In this document: piece by piece, positions 55,091-64,000 of the stretch | Position numbering within the stretch: the first letter of the stretch is position 1 | Layout: every line of letters starts with the position of its first letter | NCBI RefSeq assembly: GCF_001746835.1 | Contig: NZ_CP016094.1 | Location: 3,859,501 to 3,923,500, forward strand | Source: Lacunisphaera limnophila | GTDB lineage: Bacteria; Verrucomicrobiota; Verrucomicrobiia; Opitutales; Opitutaceae | Length of the DNA stretch: 64,000 nucleotides | Direction: 5' to 3' | Notes under the pieces: model-generated | What the model was told of the DNA's origin: nothing | What the model saw: only the letters and a program-made list of their open reading frames with translations | Databases searched by the model: none | Position numbers and translations under genes: made by a program

Positions 55091-56458
55091 TCAGGGATAC
55101 GTCAGCTCCTTGGTGGGGAAAGCCTCGTCGGCCAGGCCCATGGCGTTGCGCACGGAAGCGACCGCGACGTTGTGGCTGTAATAGGCCTGCACCTGATTGA
55201 GGCGGGCGGTGGTCAGGTCGACCTGCGAGGTCAGCACATCCAGCTGGGTGGCCGTGCCGGCGGCATAGCGGGCATTGGCCAGACGGACGGCCTCCTCGGC
55301 CTGTTCGACCACTTTCTTGGAAGCCTCGGCCAGTTCGGTGGCCTGCTGGAAGGTGGAGATGGCGCGGCGCACCTCGACATCGACGCTGAGCTGGGCCTCA
55401 GCCAGGGCCAGCTTGGTCTGCTCCAGGAAGGAGCGGGCCTGGGCGATGCGGCCCGTGGTGGCGCGGCCGTCGAAGATGTCCCAGCTGGACTGCAGGCCGA
55501 CCGTCCAGCCATCGAGCGAGGAGCGGGGGCTGGAAATCGGCGAGCGGCGCCAGTCATAGGAACCGAAGGCGGAAACGCTCGGCAGGCGGCCGGCGCGGCT
55601 GCGAACGATCCCCTCCTCCGCGGCGGCGGTCAGCTTGGCGAGGCGGAGCAGGTCGGGGCGCTGTTCGCGCGCGGCCCCCAGGGCGGACCGCAGGTCGAAG
55701 GTGGTCGGCTTGAACTCGAGGGTGCCGAGGAACTCGGGGACCTTCGCGACGTTGGGCTCGCTCTCGGCGACGTAACCCAGCGCCTGGCGCAGCTCCTCGA
55801 TGCCCAGGCGGTAGTCGTTGCGGGCCGAGATGAGGGCGGGCTGGGCGTTGGCGAGGGCGACCTCGGCGCGGAGCACCTCGAAGTTCGAGACCGTGCCGGC
55901 CTCGAAGCGGTTCTTCACGTCCTGCAACTGGCGCTGCAGCAGCTCGGTGTTCTGCTCCTGCACCTTGATCTTCTCACGGTTGAGCAGCACGGTGAAGAAA
56001 CGGATGCGGACGTCCACCAGGGCGTCGTTGATGACGGCGCGCAGGGCGAGCGTGGCCGCCTCGAGCGCGAGTTGCTGGCTCCGCACATTGGCGGTGACCC
56101 CGCCGCCAGCGTAGAGGATCTGGCGGGCGGTGATGTCCACCGACCAGGCGTAGTCCCGGCCGTTGCTGGAGACGTCATCGGAGTTGCGCGAGTAGCCGGC
56201 CCCGGCGGACACGTTCGGGATCAGGCCGGAGCGGACCTCCAGCAGGATGCCTTCCTGCTGGCGGATGCGCTCCTTGGCCTGCCGGATCGTGAAGTTGTTA
56301 TCGAGGGCGTAGGCCAGGGCGTAATCGAGGTCCAGCCGTTCCGGGACCGTGTAGTCCGGGTCGGGCTTGCCATCGTTGAGCTGGGCCGCGACCGGGAGAG
56401 TCGCGAGCAGGCTCGCTCCCACAAGAAGTAGACTGGGCAGGCGCATAAGGGATTTCAT
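55091..56458 (-). CDS. TolC-family outer-membrane efflux protein
   Basis: A 455-residue outer-membrane factor. I start at 56458 (MKSLMRLPSLLLVGASLLAT), which gives a signal peptide cut after VAAQ. Two OEP repeats follow, with long alpha-helical stretches such as NRFEAGTVSNFEVLRAEVAL and NARYAAGTATQLDVLTSQVD, the classic OEP repeat signatures. TolC-type trimers form the exit duct of tripartite pumps. It is the last gene of the MarR-MFP-RND-OMF operon, 20 bp after the RND gene. Confidence 0.92.
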   Translation of the reverse strand: MKSLMRLPSLLLVGASLLATLPVAAQLNDGKPDPDYTVPERLDLDYALAYALDNNFTIRQAKERIRQQEGILLEVRSGLIPNVSAGAGYSRNSDDVSSNGRDYAWSVDITARQILYAGGGVTANVRSQQLALEAATLALRAVINDALVDVRIRFFTVLLNREKIKVQEQNTELLQRQLQDVKNRFEAGTVSNFEVLRAEVALANAQPALISARNDYRLGIEELRQALGYVAESEPNVAKVPEFLGTLEFKPTTFDLRSALGAAREQRPDLLRLAKLTAAAEEGIVRSRAGRLPSVSAFGSYDWRRSPISSPRSSLDGWTVGLQSSWDIFDGRATTGRIAQARSFLEQTKLALAEAQLSVDVEVRRAISTFQQATELAEASKKVVEQAEEAVRLANARYAAGTATQLDVLTSQVDLTTARLNQVQAYYSHNVAVASVRNAMGLADEAFPTKELTYP

Positions 56459-56477
56459 GGAATGGAGAGGGGAAGAA

Positions 56478-59400
56478 TTACTTGGCCAGGACCGGTTCGG
56501 CAACCACGGACGTGGGGGCCGGCCGGGCCGCTTTGGCGTGGTCGCGGGCGATGAGCATGTAGAAGGCCGGCACGACATAGAGCGTGAACAGCGAGCCGAC
56601 GGCCATGCCGACGACGAGCACCCAGCCGATGCTGTTGCGGGCGGCGGCACCGGGGCCGTTGACGAAGATCAGCATGAGATGGCCGAACACGGTCGCGGCG
56701 GAGGTCATCAGCACGGGCCGCAGACGGGTGGCGGCGGCGCGACGGATGGCGACGGCCTTGGCCACCCCCTGTTCCTGGAGGCTGTTGGCAAACTCCACGA
56801 TCAGGATGCCGTTCTTGGCGATGAGGCCGACGAGCGTGATGAGGCCGATCTGCGAGTAGATGTTCAGCGAGGTCTGCCAGAGGAAGATCGGCAACATGGC
56901 GCCGACAAGCGCGAGCGGCACCGAGCCGAGCAGGATCACGAACGGGTCGCGGAAGCTGTTGAACTGCGCCGCGAGCACGAGGAAGATCAGGATCAGCGCC
57001 AGCGCGCCGGCGGACCAGAGGGCGTTGCCCTCGTAGCGGAGCTGGCGGGACTGACCGCCGTAATCGATCGAATAGCCGGCCGGAAGGATTTCCTTGGCCT
57101 TGGCCTCGAGTTTCTTGAGCGCGAGATCGACGCTCGGGCCGACGCCCTGGATCTTCACGGAGTTCAGCTGCTGGAAGCGGTTGAGCGTGCGGGGCTGCAC
57201 CGTCTCCTTGAGCGTGGCGATGGTGGACAGCGGGATCAGCTGACCCTGCGGGCCGCGGATGTGGTAGTCGAGCAGCTGCTCGGCGTTGAGCCGCTGGCCG
57301 CGCTCGACCTGCGGGATGACGCGGTAGCTGCGGCCGTCGTTGACGAAGCGGTTGACGTAGCCACCGCCGAGCATCGAGCCGAGGTCGCGGGCGACGTCGG
57401 AGAGATTGAGGCCCATCGCGGCCACCTTGTCCTTGTCGATCTCGATCTCGACCTGCGGCAGGTCGAAGCGGAGATCGGTGTCAGCAAAGTAGAACGTGGG
57501 CGCGCCGCCCCCGGCGTTGGCCTCGGTGTTGGCAAAGAGGGCGAGCTTTTGGGCGAACTCCTCCATCTCGCGGTGGTCGGCGGTCGAGCGGACCACGAAG
57601 TCGATGGGCATGGAACCACCGGCGGGCAGCGGGTCGGGCGAGGTCACGACCACATTCAGGCCGGAGACGGCGGCGGCCGGGCCCTGCAGCGACTCCTCGA
57701 TCTGGGTCGTGTTGCGACTGCGCTCCGACCACGGCTTCAGGATGATGCCGGAGAACCCGAAACGCGCGCCGGTGATCTGGAAGGAGTTGTCATACTCCGG
57801 CACCTGCTCGAACATCTTCTGCACCTCCTGGGCGTAGATCATGTTCTGGTCGATCGTCGCGGTGGGCGACGGGATCATCAGACTGAAAACCACGCCCTGG
57901 TCCTCCTTCGGCGCCAGCTCGCGCTGGGCGAGGAGGAAGAAAGGAACGAGCAGCAGGGTCAGGAGCGTGGCCGCGGTGATGGTCACCGGCACCCAGCCGA
58001 GGCTGGCGCCGATGATCTTCTCGTAGCGGTCGCGCACGCGGTCGAAGAGGTGGTTGATGGTGCCGGCCAGGCCCTTCTCCTCGGCGTCGCCGCCCTTGAG
58101 CAGGTAGGCGCTCATCATCGGCGAGAGCGTGAGGGCAACGAAGCCCGACACCGCGACGGCACCGGCGAGGGTCATGGCGAATTCGCGGAACAGCGCGCCG
58201 GTCAGGCCGCCCTGGAAGGCGATCGGGGCATAGACGGCCGAGAGCGTGATGGTCATCGAGATGACGGGGCCGACGAGCTCCCGGGCGCCGGCAATGGCGG
58301 CGTCAATCGGGGTCAGACCCTCGCGGATGTGACGTTCCACGTTTTCCACAACGACGATGGCGTCGTCGACCACGATGCCGACCGCCAGCACGATGGCCAG
58401 CAGGGTGAGCAGGTTGATGGTGAAGCCGAAGGCCAGCATCAGAAACATGGCGCCGACCAGCGAGAGCGGCATGGCCACGATCGGGATGATGACGGAGCGC
58501 AGGGAGCCCATGAAGAGGAAGATCACGAGGGTGACGATCAGCAGGGTCTCGGTGAGCGTCTTCACGATCTCGTGGAGCGCATCCTCGATGTACTGGGTGG
58601 CGTCATAGGCGATCATGCCGTTGAGGCCCGCCGGCAGGCTGGCCTGGATGTCGGGGAAGGCCTCGCGGACGCGCTGCATGACCTCGACGGTGCTCTCGGT
58701 GGGCAGTACCCACAGGCCCATGAAGGTGGCGGTCTTGCCGCCGAAGCGGACCTCCTCGTCGTAGCTTTCGGCACCGAGGACAACGTCGGCGACGTCCTCC
58801 AGGCGGATAAGGGTGCCGTTCTTCTCGGCCACCACCAGCTGGCGGAATTGCTCGACGTTCTTCAGGTCGGTGTCGGCCACCAGGCTGACGCTGATCATGG
58901 AGCCCTTGGTGGCGCCGACGGCGGCGAGCGCATTGTTGGCCTGGAGCGCGGCGCGGACCTCGGCCGGGCTGAGGCCGCGGGCGGCGAGTTCCTCGGGCTT
59001 GAGCCAGACGCGCATGGCGAACACGCGTCCGCCGAGCACGTCGGCCTTCTGGATGCCCTTGATGGCGGCCAGGCGGGGCTGAACCATGCGGTTCAGGTAG
59101 TCGGTGATCTGGTTCTGGTCCAGATCGTCGGAGTAGAAGCTCAGGTACATCGAGGCGAACTCGCTGTCACTGGTCTCGACACTGATCGTGGGCGACTCGG
59201 ACTCGGGCGGCAGCTCGTTGCGGACCTGGTCGAGCTTGGCGCTGATCTGGGCGAGCGCGGCGTTGGAGTCGTAGTTCAGCCGGAGAAAGACCTTGATGGA
59301 GCTGAAGCCGGCGCTGCTGGTGGACTCGATGTAGTCGATGCCGTCGGCGCTCGCGATGGCGCGTTCCAGCTGCGTGGTGATGTAGCCGCGCACCGTGTCG

Positions 59401-59576
59401 GCGCTGGCGCCGAAATACACCGTGTTGACGTTGACCACCGCGCTGTCGCTGCGGGGGTACTGGCGGGTGTTCAGCTCGAAGTAGGAGACGACGCCGACGA
59501 CGAGGATGACGATGTTGACGACAAGCGCGATGACCGGCTTGCGGATGAAAAGATCGGTGAAGCTTTTGGACGGCAT
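56478..59576 (-). CDS. RND multidrug efflux pump inner-membrane subunit (HAE1 family)
   Basis: A 1032-residue AcrB-type proton-driven transporter. It starts MPSKSFTDLFIRKPVIALVV, typical of HAE1 members. Helix 4 carries GIVVDDAIVVVENVERH near residue 400, with the paired Asp of the proton relay. The second half has LITLVGLIAKNGILIVEFAN. Two large periplasmic loops (about 45-330 and 560-870) are present. With its adaptor and TolC partner it would expel hydrophobic or amphipathic compounds. The sequence resembles MdtB/MexK-type pumps more than AcrB itself, which is a weak judgement. Confidence 0.95.
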   Translation of the reverse strand: MPSKSFTDLFIRKPVIALVVNIVILVVGVVSYFELNTRQYPRSDSAVVNVNTVYFGASADTVRGYITTQLERAIASADGIDYIESTSSAGFSSIKVFLRLNYDSNAALAQISAKLDQVRNELPPESESPTISVETSDSEFASMYLSFYSDDLDQNQITDYLNRMVQPRLAAIKGIQKADVLGGRVFAMRVWLKPEELAARGLSPAEVRAALQANNALAAVGATKGSMISVSLVADTDLKNVEQFRQLVVAEKNGTLIRLEDVADVVLGAESYDEEVRFGGKTATFMGLWVLPTESTVEVMQRVREAFPDIQASLPAGLNGMIAYDATQYIEDALHEIVKTLTETLLIVTLVIFLFMGSLRSVIIPIVAMPLSLVGAMFLMLAFGFTINLLTLLAIVLAVGIVVDDAIVVVENVERHIREGLTPIDAAIAGARELVGPVISMTITLSAVYAPIAFQGGLTGALFREFAMTLAGAVAVSGFVALTLSPMMSAYLLKGGDAEEKGLAGTINHLFDRVRDRYEKIIGASLGWVPVTITAATLLTLLLVPFFLLAQRELAPKEDQGVVFSLMIPSPTATIDQNMIYAQEVQKMFEQVPEYDNSFQITGARFGFSGIILKPWSERSRNTTQIEESLQGPAAAVSGLNVVVTSPDPLPAGGSMPIDFVVRSTADHREMEEFAQKLALFANTEANAGGGAPTFYFADTDLRFDLPQVEIEIDKDKVAAMGLNLSDVARDLGSMLGGGYVNRFVNDGRSYRVIPQVERGQRLNAEQLLDYHIRGPQGQLIPLSTIATLKETVQPRTLNRFQQLNSVKIQGVGPSVDLALKKLEAKAKEILPAGYSIDYGGQSRQLRYEGNALWSAGALALILIFLVLAAQFNSFRDPFVILLGSVPLALVGAMLPIFLWQTSLNIYSQIGLITLVGLIAKNGILIVEFANSLQEQGVAKAVAIRRAAATRLRPVLMTSAATVFGHLMLIFVNGPGAAARNSIGWVLVVGMAVGSLFTLYVVPAFYMLIARDHAKAARPAPTSVVAEPVLAK

Positions 59577-59595
59577 GGCGGGATCCTCGGCGGGC

Positions 59596-60717
59596 TCAGG
59601 TGTTGCTCGGCGTCGGCGTCGCGCTGCTGGTCGGCTGGACGGTGTTGTTCACCTGCACGGCCGCGCCATTGCGGAGCTTGAACACGCCGGAGGTGACAAC
59701 CTGCTCGCCGGCCTTGAGGCCGCCGCTGACGGCGACCAGGTCGCCGCGGGCGGCGCCGAGCTTCACGAATTGCTGGCGGACGCCCAGGTACTCCTTGCCG
59801 GCCTCGTCCTTCATCTTTTCCACCACGAAGACCGAATTGCCGTATGAGGCGTAGGAGATGGCGGTGGCCGGCACGACGACCTGCGGCTCGGCGTCGGTCA
59901 TCTGGACCTCGACGCGGGCGAACATGCCCGCCCGCAGCACCTCGCCGGGGTTGGCCATGGTGGCCTGCACCGCGATGTTGCGGGTGGCGGCGTCAACCTC
60001 GGCGTTGATCGCGGTCACGGTGGCGGCGAAACGGCGGTCCGGGAACGCGTCCACGAGGATGCCGACCTCCTGGCCGATCGCGATGGCCGGCAGCTGGCGC
60101 TGGGGGATGCTGAAATTGACGTAGACGGAGTCGAGCTTCTGCAGGGGCAGCATCGGCTGGCCGCGGGCGATGTACTGGCCGACGTTGACGAGCCGGATGC
60201 CGACCCGACCGTCGAAGGGAGCGCGCACCTGCTTCTTGGCGATGGTGGCGGTGAGCGCGGCCACCTCGGCGACCGACTGCTTGAGCGTCGCATCCGCCAC
60301 GTCGTACTCGGACTTCGAGGTGGCGTTGCGGTCAAAGAGGTCCTTGGCGCGCTCGTAGTTGATGCGCGAGAGGTCGGCGCGGGCCTGGGCGGCCGCGAGC
60401 TGGGCGGCCTCGACGGTGGTGTCCAGCTCGATGAGAATATCCCCGGCCTTCACGGCGGTGCCACTGTCCGCCAGGATGCGGATGATGGTGCCATCGGCAT
60501 CGGCCGCGAGGGTCACCCCCTGGACCGGGGCCAGCGTACCGATGGAGTTGAGGCTGGCATGCCAGTGGGCGGTCTGGGCCGGAATGGTGGCCACGGCGCT
60601 GGGCGGCGGGGTGTGGGAAATGGCGGACATATCCGCGATTTGCTTGGCTTTGACGGCCCCGAGCAGGAGCACGACGAGGACGAATCCGGCGATGGCGATG
60701 AGGAACTTCTTGAACAT
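59596..60717 (-). CDS. RND efflux periplasmic adaptor (membrane fusion protein)
   Basis: A 373-residue adaptor anchored by an N-terminal helix (FLIAIAGFVLVVLLLGAVKA). The biotinyl-lipoyl-like part is VTLAADADGTIIRILADSGT and VKAGDILIELDTTVEAAQLA, followed by a helical hairpin. Then come VRAPFDGRVGIRLVNVGQYI and the beta-barrel with ATVTAINAEVDAATRNIAVQ. It bridges the RND pump to the TolC partner. It lies 19 bp upstream of the RND gene and 34 bp downstream of marR. Confidence 0.93.
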   Translation of the reverse strand: MFKKFLIAIAGFVLVVLLLGAVKAKQIADMSAISHTPPPSAVATIPAQTAHWHASLNSIGTLAPVQGVTLAADADGTIIRILADSGTAVKAGDILIELDTTVEAAQLAAAQARADLSRINYERAKDLFDRNATSKSEYDVADATLKQSVAEVAALTATIAKKQVRAPFDGRVGIRLVNVGQYIARGQPMLPLQKLDSVYVNFSIPQRQLPAIAIGQEVGILVDAFPDRRFAATVTAINAEVDAATRNIAVQATMANPGEVLRAGMFARVEVQMTDAEPQVVVPATAISYASYGNSVFVVEKMKDEAGKEYLGVRQQFVKLGAARGDLVAVSGGLKAGEQVVTSGVFKLRNGAAVQVNNTVQPTSSATPTPSNT

Positions 60718-60751
60718 GGGAGGCGTGGTTTGAGTGATGGTATTTTAGAAA

Positions 60752-61333
60752 TCAGGCGTGGGCGGGGCTGGCGGCGGTCTCGGACCGGAGCACGGCGGCG
60801 TGCTGCTGGATCTTGACCAGCAGGCTGACCAGCGTCTTGCGCTCGGCCTCGCTCAACGTGCTCATGACGGCCGCGACGATGCGGAAGTGGCCGGGCAGGA
60901 ACTCCTGGAGAAACTGTTCGCCCTTGGCGGTGAGCTTCACGGAGAGCATCCGGCGGTCGGACGGGTCCGGCTCGCGCAGCACGTAGCCGTCGCGCTCCAG
61001 GGTGTCGATCAGCCCGGTCATGGTGGCGCGGGTGACGCCGGCGGCGTCGGCGAGCTCGGCGGGGGTGCGCGGGCCATTGTCACACACCTCGGCGCCGAGC
61101 AGTTTGGCCGCGCGCGGCTGACAACTGCGCCAGAGCAGCATCAGCACGCCGAAGCGCCCTTGCGAAATGTGGAAGGAACTGAGGTGCGACTCGGTGACAC
61201 CAAAGGCCTCGTCGCCCGTGCGGAGCAGATGGAGGAAAGCCTCGGCCGCCGAAGGATCCAAATCAGGGAATTCCCTAGAGGCCTCGAGGAGGCACTCGTA
61301 GCGGGGCAGGTCTTTGAGGAGGAGATGCGGCAT
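60752..61333 (-). CDS. MarR-family transcriptional regulator of the efflux operon
   Basis: A 193-residue winged-helix regulator, longer than most (about 150) because of an N-terminal extension. The DNA-binding part is TPAELADAAGVTRATMTGLI with the wing EPDPSDRRMLSVKLTAKGEQ. The conserved Asp-Arg-Arg is kept. C-terminal helices serve dimerisation. It heads the operon marR-MFP-RND-TolC. A strong dyad just upstream (61355-61383) is a likely autoregulatory operator, so inducers bound by this protein would release the pump genes. Confidence 0.92.
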   Translation of the reverse strand: MPHLLLKDLPRYECLLEASREFPDLDPSAAEAFLHLLRTGDEAFGVTESHLSSFHISQGRFGVLMLLWRSCQPRAAKLLGAEVCDNGPRTPAELADAAGVTRATMTGLIDTLERDGYVLREPDPSDRRMLSVKLTAKGEQFLQEFLPGHFRIVAAVMSTLSEAERKTLVSLLVKIQQHAAVLRSETAASPAHA

Positions 61334-61354
61334 GATCAGGTCGAAAAGGTGGCT

Positions 61355-61383
61355 ATCAGGAGGCTGACTATTAGCCTCCTAAT
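61355..61383 (-). promoter_or_regulatory. Predicted MarR operator upstream of the efflux operon
   Basis: ATCAGGAGGCT (61355-61365) and AGCCTCCTAAT (61373-61383) form eleven-base arms with one mismatch around a seven-base AT-rich spacer. The dyad starts 22 bp upstream of the marR start codon and has the size and symmetry of a MarR dimer site. Confidence 0.6.
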
Positions 61384-61429
61384 CAATCCTGCAAGCTGAG
61401 TTTTGCGTCATTTGCGTTACAGTTCAGGG

Positions 61430-61464
61430 TAGAAAAACAAAACAGCCGGCCCGAAGGCCGGCTG
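61430..61464 (-). terminator. Terminator after transketolase
   Basis: On the minus strand, CAGCCGGCC, a TTCG tetraloop and GGCCGGCTG (plus 61443-61464) form a perfect nine-pair stem followed by a T-rich run (plus 61430-61442). It lies 47 bp after the tkt stop. Confidence 0.88.
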
Positions 61465-61510
61465 AAAGAGGGCGTTGAGACGCCCGTCGATTAATTCTCT
61501 TGGTATTGGT

Positions 61511-63499
61511 TTAGAGGGACTTAGCCGCAGCCACCACCGCTTCGGTGGTGATGCCGAGTTCCTTCATGGCCGTGTTGCCGGGGGCGCTAAGCCCGAAGCG
61601 GTCGATGCCGATGACCTTGCCGTCGAGACCGACGTACTTGCTCCAGAGGCCCGTGACACCGGCCTCGATCGCGACGCGCTTGCGGCAGGACGTGGGCAGC
61701 ACGGATTCGCGGTATTCCTTGGATTGGGCGTCAAACCGCAAGAAGGACGGGATCGAAACGACACGCACGCCGGTGCCGAGCTGCTGGGCCGCGGCGATCG
61801 CCCACTGGAGCTCGGAGCCGGCCGAGATCAGGATGTGGGTGAGATCGGTCGATTCCTTGACGGCGATGTAGCCGCCCTTGAGCACGCCCTCGCGGCGCGT
61901 TTGCACGGGGATCCCGTTCAACATGGGCACGGCTTGGCGTGTGAGCGACAGCAGCGTCGGGCCGTCCTGGCGCTCGAGCGCGGCGGCGAAAGCCCCGGCG
62001 GTCTCCTCCGGATCGGCCGGGCGGATGACGTCCAGGTTGGGAATCACGCGCAGGCCGGTGACGGTCTCGACCGGCTGGTGCGTGGGGCCGTCCTCCCCCA
62101 CCCCGATGGAATCGTGGGTATAAATATAGAGGACGGGCAGCTTCGAGAGCGCGGCGATGCGCATCGAGGGACGCGAGTAGTCGGCGAACACCAGGAAGGT
62201 CGCGCACGAGGTGCGGAAGATGCCGTCGTAGGCCACGCCGTTGTTGATGGCGGCCATGCCGTGCTCGCGGATGCCGTAGCGGAGGTTGCGGCCGGACCGG
62301 TTGGTTTTCTCAAAATCCTTGTCGGCGGCGATGTAGTTGAGCGTCGAGCCGTGCAGGTCGGCGGAACCGGAGATGAGCAGCGGCAGCGCGGCGGCCACGG
62401 GCTGCAGGACGTCCTTGCCGGCCGCGCGGGTGGCGAGCTTGGCGTCGGCGGCAAAGGCCGGGATCTTCGCGAGCAAGTCGGTGGCGCTGAGGCGGTCGTT
62501 GCGCGAGTCGAGAAGCGCGGCCTTGTCGGGGTTGGCGGTGCGCCAGGCCTCGTAGGTCTTGCGCCACTTCGCGTAGGCGCGCTTGAGGCGCTTCTTGTGG
62601 CCGGCGAAATACTCGCGGACCTCGGGGCTAACGTAGAAGTGCTCCGCGGGCAGGCCGAGGCCGGCGCGAGCGGCGTCGGCGAACTTCGCCCCACCCTCGC
62701 CGTGGCCCTTCGAGGTGCCCTGCACCTCGGGAATGCCCTTGCCGATGATCGTCTTGGCAATGATCAGCTGCGGCTTGCCGGTCTTGGCCTTCTTGGCCTT
62801 GGCCACGGCCTTGGCGATGGCGGCGAGATCGTGGCCGTCGGCCAGCGTTTGCACGTCCCAGCCGATGGACTTGAAGCGCGCGGCGGTGTTTTCGCCCTGG
62901 GTCTTGTCCGCCATGGCGTCGAGGGTGACGTCATTCGAGTCGTAGATGAGGATGAGGTTGTCGAGGCCCTGGTGGCCGGCGAAGGCGACGGCCTCCATCG
63001 CGACGCCTTCCTGCATGCAACCGTCGCCGGCGAGGACGATGACGTGGTGGTCGAAGAGGACGTGCTCGGCGGTGTTGAAGCGCGCCTCGGCCATCTTGCC
63101 GGAGAGCGCCAGGCCCACGCCGTTGCCGATCCCCTGACCGAGCGGGCCGGTGGTGCACTCGACGCCGGGGGTCTCATGGAATTCCGGATGGCCGGGCGTT
63201 TTGCTGTGCAGGACGCGGAAGTTTTTCACCTCCTCCAGCGACAGGTCGTAGCCGCTGAGGTGGAGCCAGCTGTAGAGGAACATGGAGCCGTGGCCGGCGG
63301 AGAGGACGAAGCGGTCGCGGTTCAGCCAGCGGGGCTCGTCGGGGTTGTGGACCAGCGCGTGGCCATAGAGGACGGCGCCGATCTCGGCGGCGCCGAGGGG
63401 CAGACCCAGGTGGCCGGAGGAGCATTTGTGCACGGCATCGATGGCGAGGCCGCGGGCTTGGGCGGAGGCTTGGGCGAGAATCTCAGGATGGAGTTTCAT
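61511..63499 (-). CDS. tkt: Transketolase
   Basis: A 662-residue thiamine-diphosphate enzyme of the usual length that moves two-carbon units between sugar phosphates. I start at 63499 ([20 protein letters not shown]); upstream sequence runs into the leader. The TPP motif is [20 protein letters not shown] near residue 155, ending with [22 protein letters not shown] and [20 protein letters not shown] precede it. The pyrimidine-binding part has [20 protein letters not shown], and [19 protein letters not shown] follows. It joins zwf/opcA in the pentose phosphate pathway. It lies downstream of rplS but has its own leader after the rplS terminator. Confidence 0.96.
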   Translation of the reverse strand: MKLHPEILAQASAQARGLAIDAVHKCSSGHLGLPLGAAEIGAVLYGHALVHNPDEPRWLNRDRFVLSAGHGSMFLYSWLHLSGYDLSLEEVKNFRVLHSKTPGHPEFHETPGVECTTGPLGQGIGNGVGLALSGKMAEARFNTAEHVLFDHHVIVLAGDGCMQEGVAMEAVAFAGHQGLDNLILIYDSNDVTLDAMADKTQGENTAARFKSIGWDVQTLADGHDLAAIAKAVAKAKKAKTGKPQLIIAKTIIGKGIPEVQGTSKGHGEGGAKFADAARAGLGLPAEHFYVSPEVREYFAGHKKRLKRAYAKWRKTYEAWRTANPDKAALLDSRNDRLSATDLLAKIPAFAADAKLATRAAGKDVLQPVAAALPLLISGSADLHGSTLNYIAADKDFEKTNRSGRNLRYGIREHGMAAINNGVAYDGIFRTSCATFLVFADYSRPSMRIAALSKLPVLYIYTHDSIGVGEDGPTHQPVETVTGLRVIPNLDVIRPADPEETAGAFAAALERQDGPTLLSLTRQAVPMLNGIPVQTRREGVLKGGYIAVKESTDLTHILISAGSELQWAIAAAQQLGTGVRVVSIPSFLRFDAQSKEYRESVLPTSCRKRVAIEAGVTGLWSKYVGLDGKVIGIDRFGLSAPGNTAMKELGITTEAVVAAAKSL

Positions 63500-63573
63500 T
63501 GAGGAAAGGGGTCGGTTGGCGGGGGACGGGGAGTGAACCAGCGGCCGGAAGCCGCTGCAAAGCTCATTTTTAG

Positions 63574-63604
63574 GCATAAAAAAAGCGAGCCCGCGGGCTC
63601 GCTC
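63574..63604 (-). terminator. Terminator after rplS
   Basis: AGCGAGCCCG and CGGGCTCGCT make a perfect 20-base palindrome (63584-63603). Read on the minus strand it is followed by seven T (plus 63578-63584). It lies 27 bp beyond the rplS stop. Confidence 0.88.
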
Positions 63605-63629
63605 TTGTTCACTCTATAGACGCCGGGCG

Positions 63630-63995
63630 TCAGGCCTTGGCCTCGTCGTAGCGCTTTTCCTTCACGGCCATGGCGGCCTTGCCGGTGCGGTCGCGGAGAT
63701 AATAGAGGCGGGCCCGGCCGTTCTCGGCGTTCTTCTCCACCTCGATCTTCTCGACGTTGGGGGAGTTGACGGGAAACACCTTCTCCACGCCCTCGCCGTA
63801 GCTGATGCGGCGCACGGTGAAAGTCTCGTGGATGCCGCTGCCCTTGTGGGCGATGACGACACCGGCGAAAATCTGGGTCCGCTCCTTGTCACCCTCGCGC
63901 ACCTTGGTGTGCACACGGACGCCGTCGCCGACCTTGAAGGGGGCAGTGGCAGTTTTCACCTGAGCGGCGGTGATGTCTTTGATGATCTGGTTCAT
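63630..63995 (-). CDS. rplS: 50S ribosomal protein L19
   Basis: A 121-residue ribosomal protein with the normal L19 layout: FKVGDGVRVHTKVREGDKER near residue 20, QIFAGVVIAHKGSGIHETFT, VRRISYGEGVEKVFPVNSPN and the C-terminal RARLYYLRDRTGKAAMAVKE. L19 sits at the 30S-50S interface. In most bacteria it follows trmD and rpsP; any such genes would lie upstream, outside the window. The start at 63995 is five bases from the window edge. Confidence 0.97.
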   Translation of the reverse strand: MNQIIKDITAAQVKTATAPFKVGDGVRVHTKVREGDKERTQIFAGVVIAHKGSGIHETFTVRRISYGEGVEKVFPVNSPNVEKIEVEKNAENGRARLYYLRDRTGKAAMAVKEKRYDEAKA

Positions 63996-64000
63996 GGCTG

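Noticed and set aside
56367-59681. A 1104-codon plus-strand open frame over the RND pump gene
   Set aside because: Antisense shadow with low-complexity His/Asp/Gly/Glu content; the minus strand encodes a full HAE1 transporter.
1-64000. CRISPR arrays, tRNA or rRNA genes, prophage or IS elements
   Set aside because: I found no regularly spaced direct repeats, no tRNA cloverleaf sequence and no transposase or phage protein. The repeats present are palindromic intergenic elements.

Overview
The window is GC-rich chromosomal DNA from a Gram-negative heterotroph. The nearest fit I can argue is the Verrucomicrobiota, probably an Opitutaceae-like lineage. The reasons are the large orphan duplicated MacB/FtsX permeases, a Tat-exported Gfo/Idh/MocA oxidoreductase, a zwf-opcA pair, a large biotin-dependent pyruvate carboxylase, many palindromic intergenic elements, and start codons preceded by C/T-rich leaders instead of Shine-Dalgarno sequences. 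The assignment is an inference, because no rRNA gene is present. I see no tRNA, rRNA, CRISPR array, transposase or prophage gene.

Layout. (1) 1-7.5 kb: three consecutive ADOP-type duplicated permeases, with a fourth paralogue at 13.8-16.2 kb. Between them lie a DoxX membrane protein, a Tat-signal oxidoreductase, a secreted discoidin-like protein, a two-gene membrane glycosylation pair (Agl23-like GT39 plus a dolichol-P-mannose-synthase-like GT2) and an ApbE flavin transferase. (2) 16.2-22.4 kb: a TPR protein, a DUF6265-like protein, an ACS-type MFS transporter, opcA-zwf (oxidative pentose phosphate entry) and yraN. (3) 22.5-30 kb: a GAF-fused PilB/GspE ATPase, a group of very small membrane or cysteine-rich proteins and a lipoprotein, then smc. 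(4) 30.2-32.1 kb: a PAS/histidine kinase/receiver hybrid sensor whose frame is broken by a one-base deletion. (5) 32.2-41 kb: pyruvate carboxylase, a GlcD-like FAD oxidase, a D-2-hydroxyacid dehydrogenase, an Ldh-family dehydrogenase and an MFS transporter, forming a possible 2-hydroxyacid/pyruvate module. (6) 41-46.2 kb: a three-domain lysophospholipid flippase/acyltransferase/acyl-ACP synthetase fusion, then a two-gene unit of an OLD-like ATPase and a TOPRIM-like partner. (7) 46.3-51.4 kb: a polyamine ABC transporter (potC-D-B-A) and an aldo/keto reductase. (8) 51.4-55 kb: a large AsmA/YdbH-like envelope protein with a one-base frame break. (9) 55-61.4 kb: a MarR-controlled RND efflux operon with its own dyad operator and terminator. 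(10) 61.5-64 kb: transketolase and rplS.

The best candidate for an under-described system is the ATPase/TOPRIM-like pair at 44.5-46.2 kb. It resembles the architecture of split OLD/PARIS-type defence modules but is not one I can name. Second is the window-wide lack of Shine-Dalgarno sequences with pyrimidine-rich leaders. Third is a set of at least four dispersed palindromic or inverted intergenic repeat families. Two single-base frame breaks (about 30,812 and about 54,630) could be sequencing errors or real lesions and should be checked against reads.
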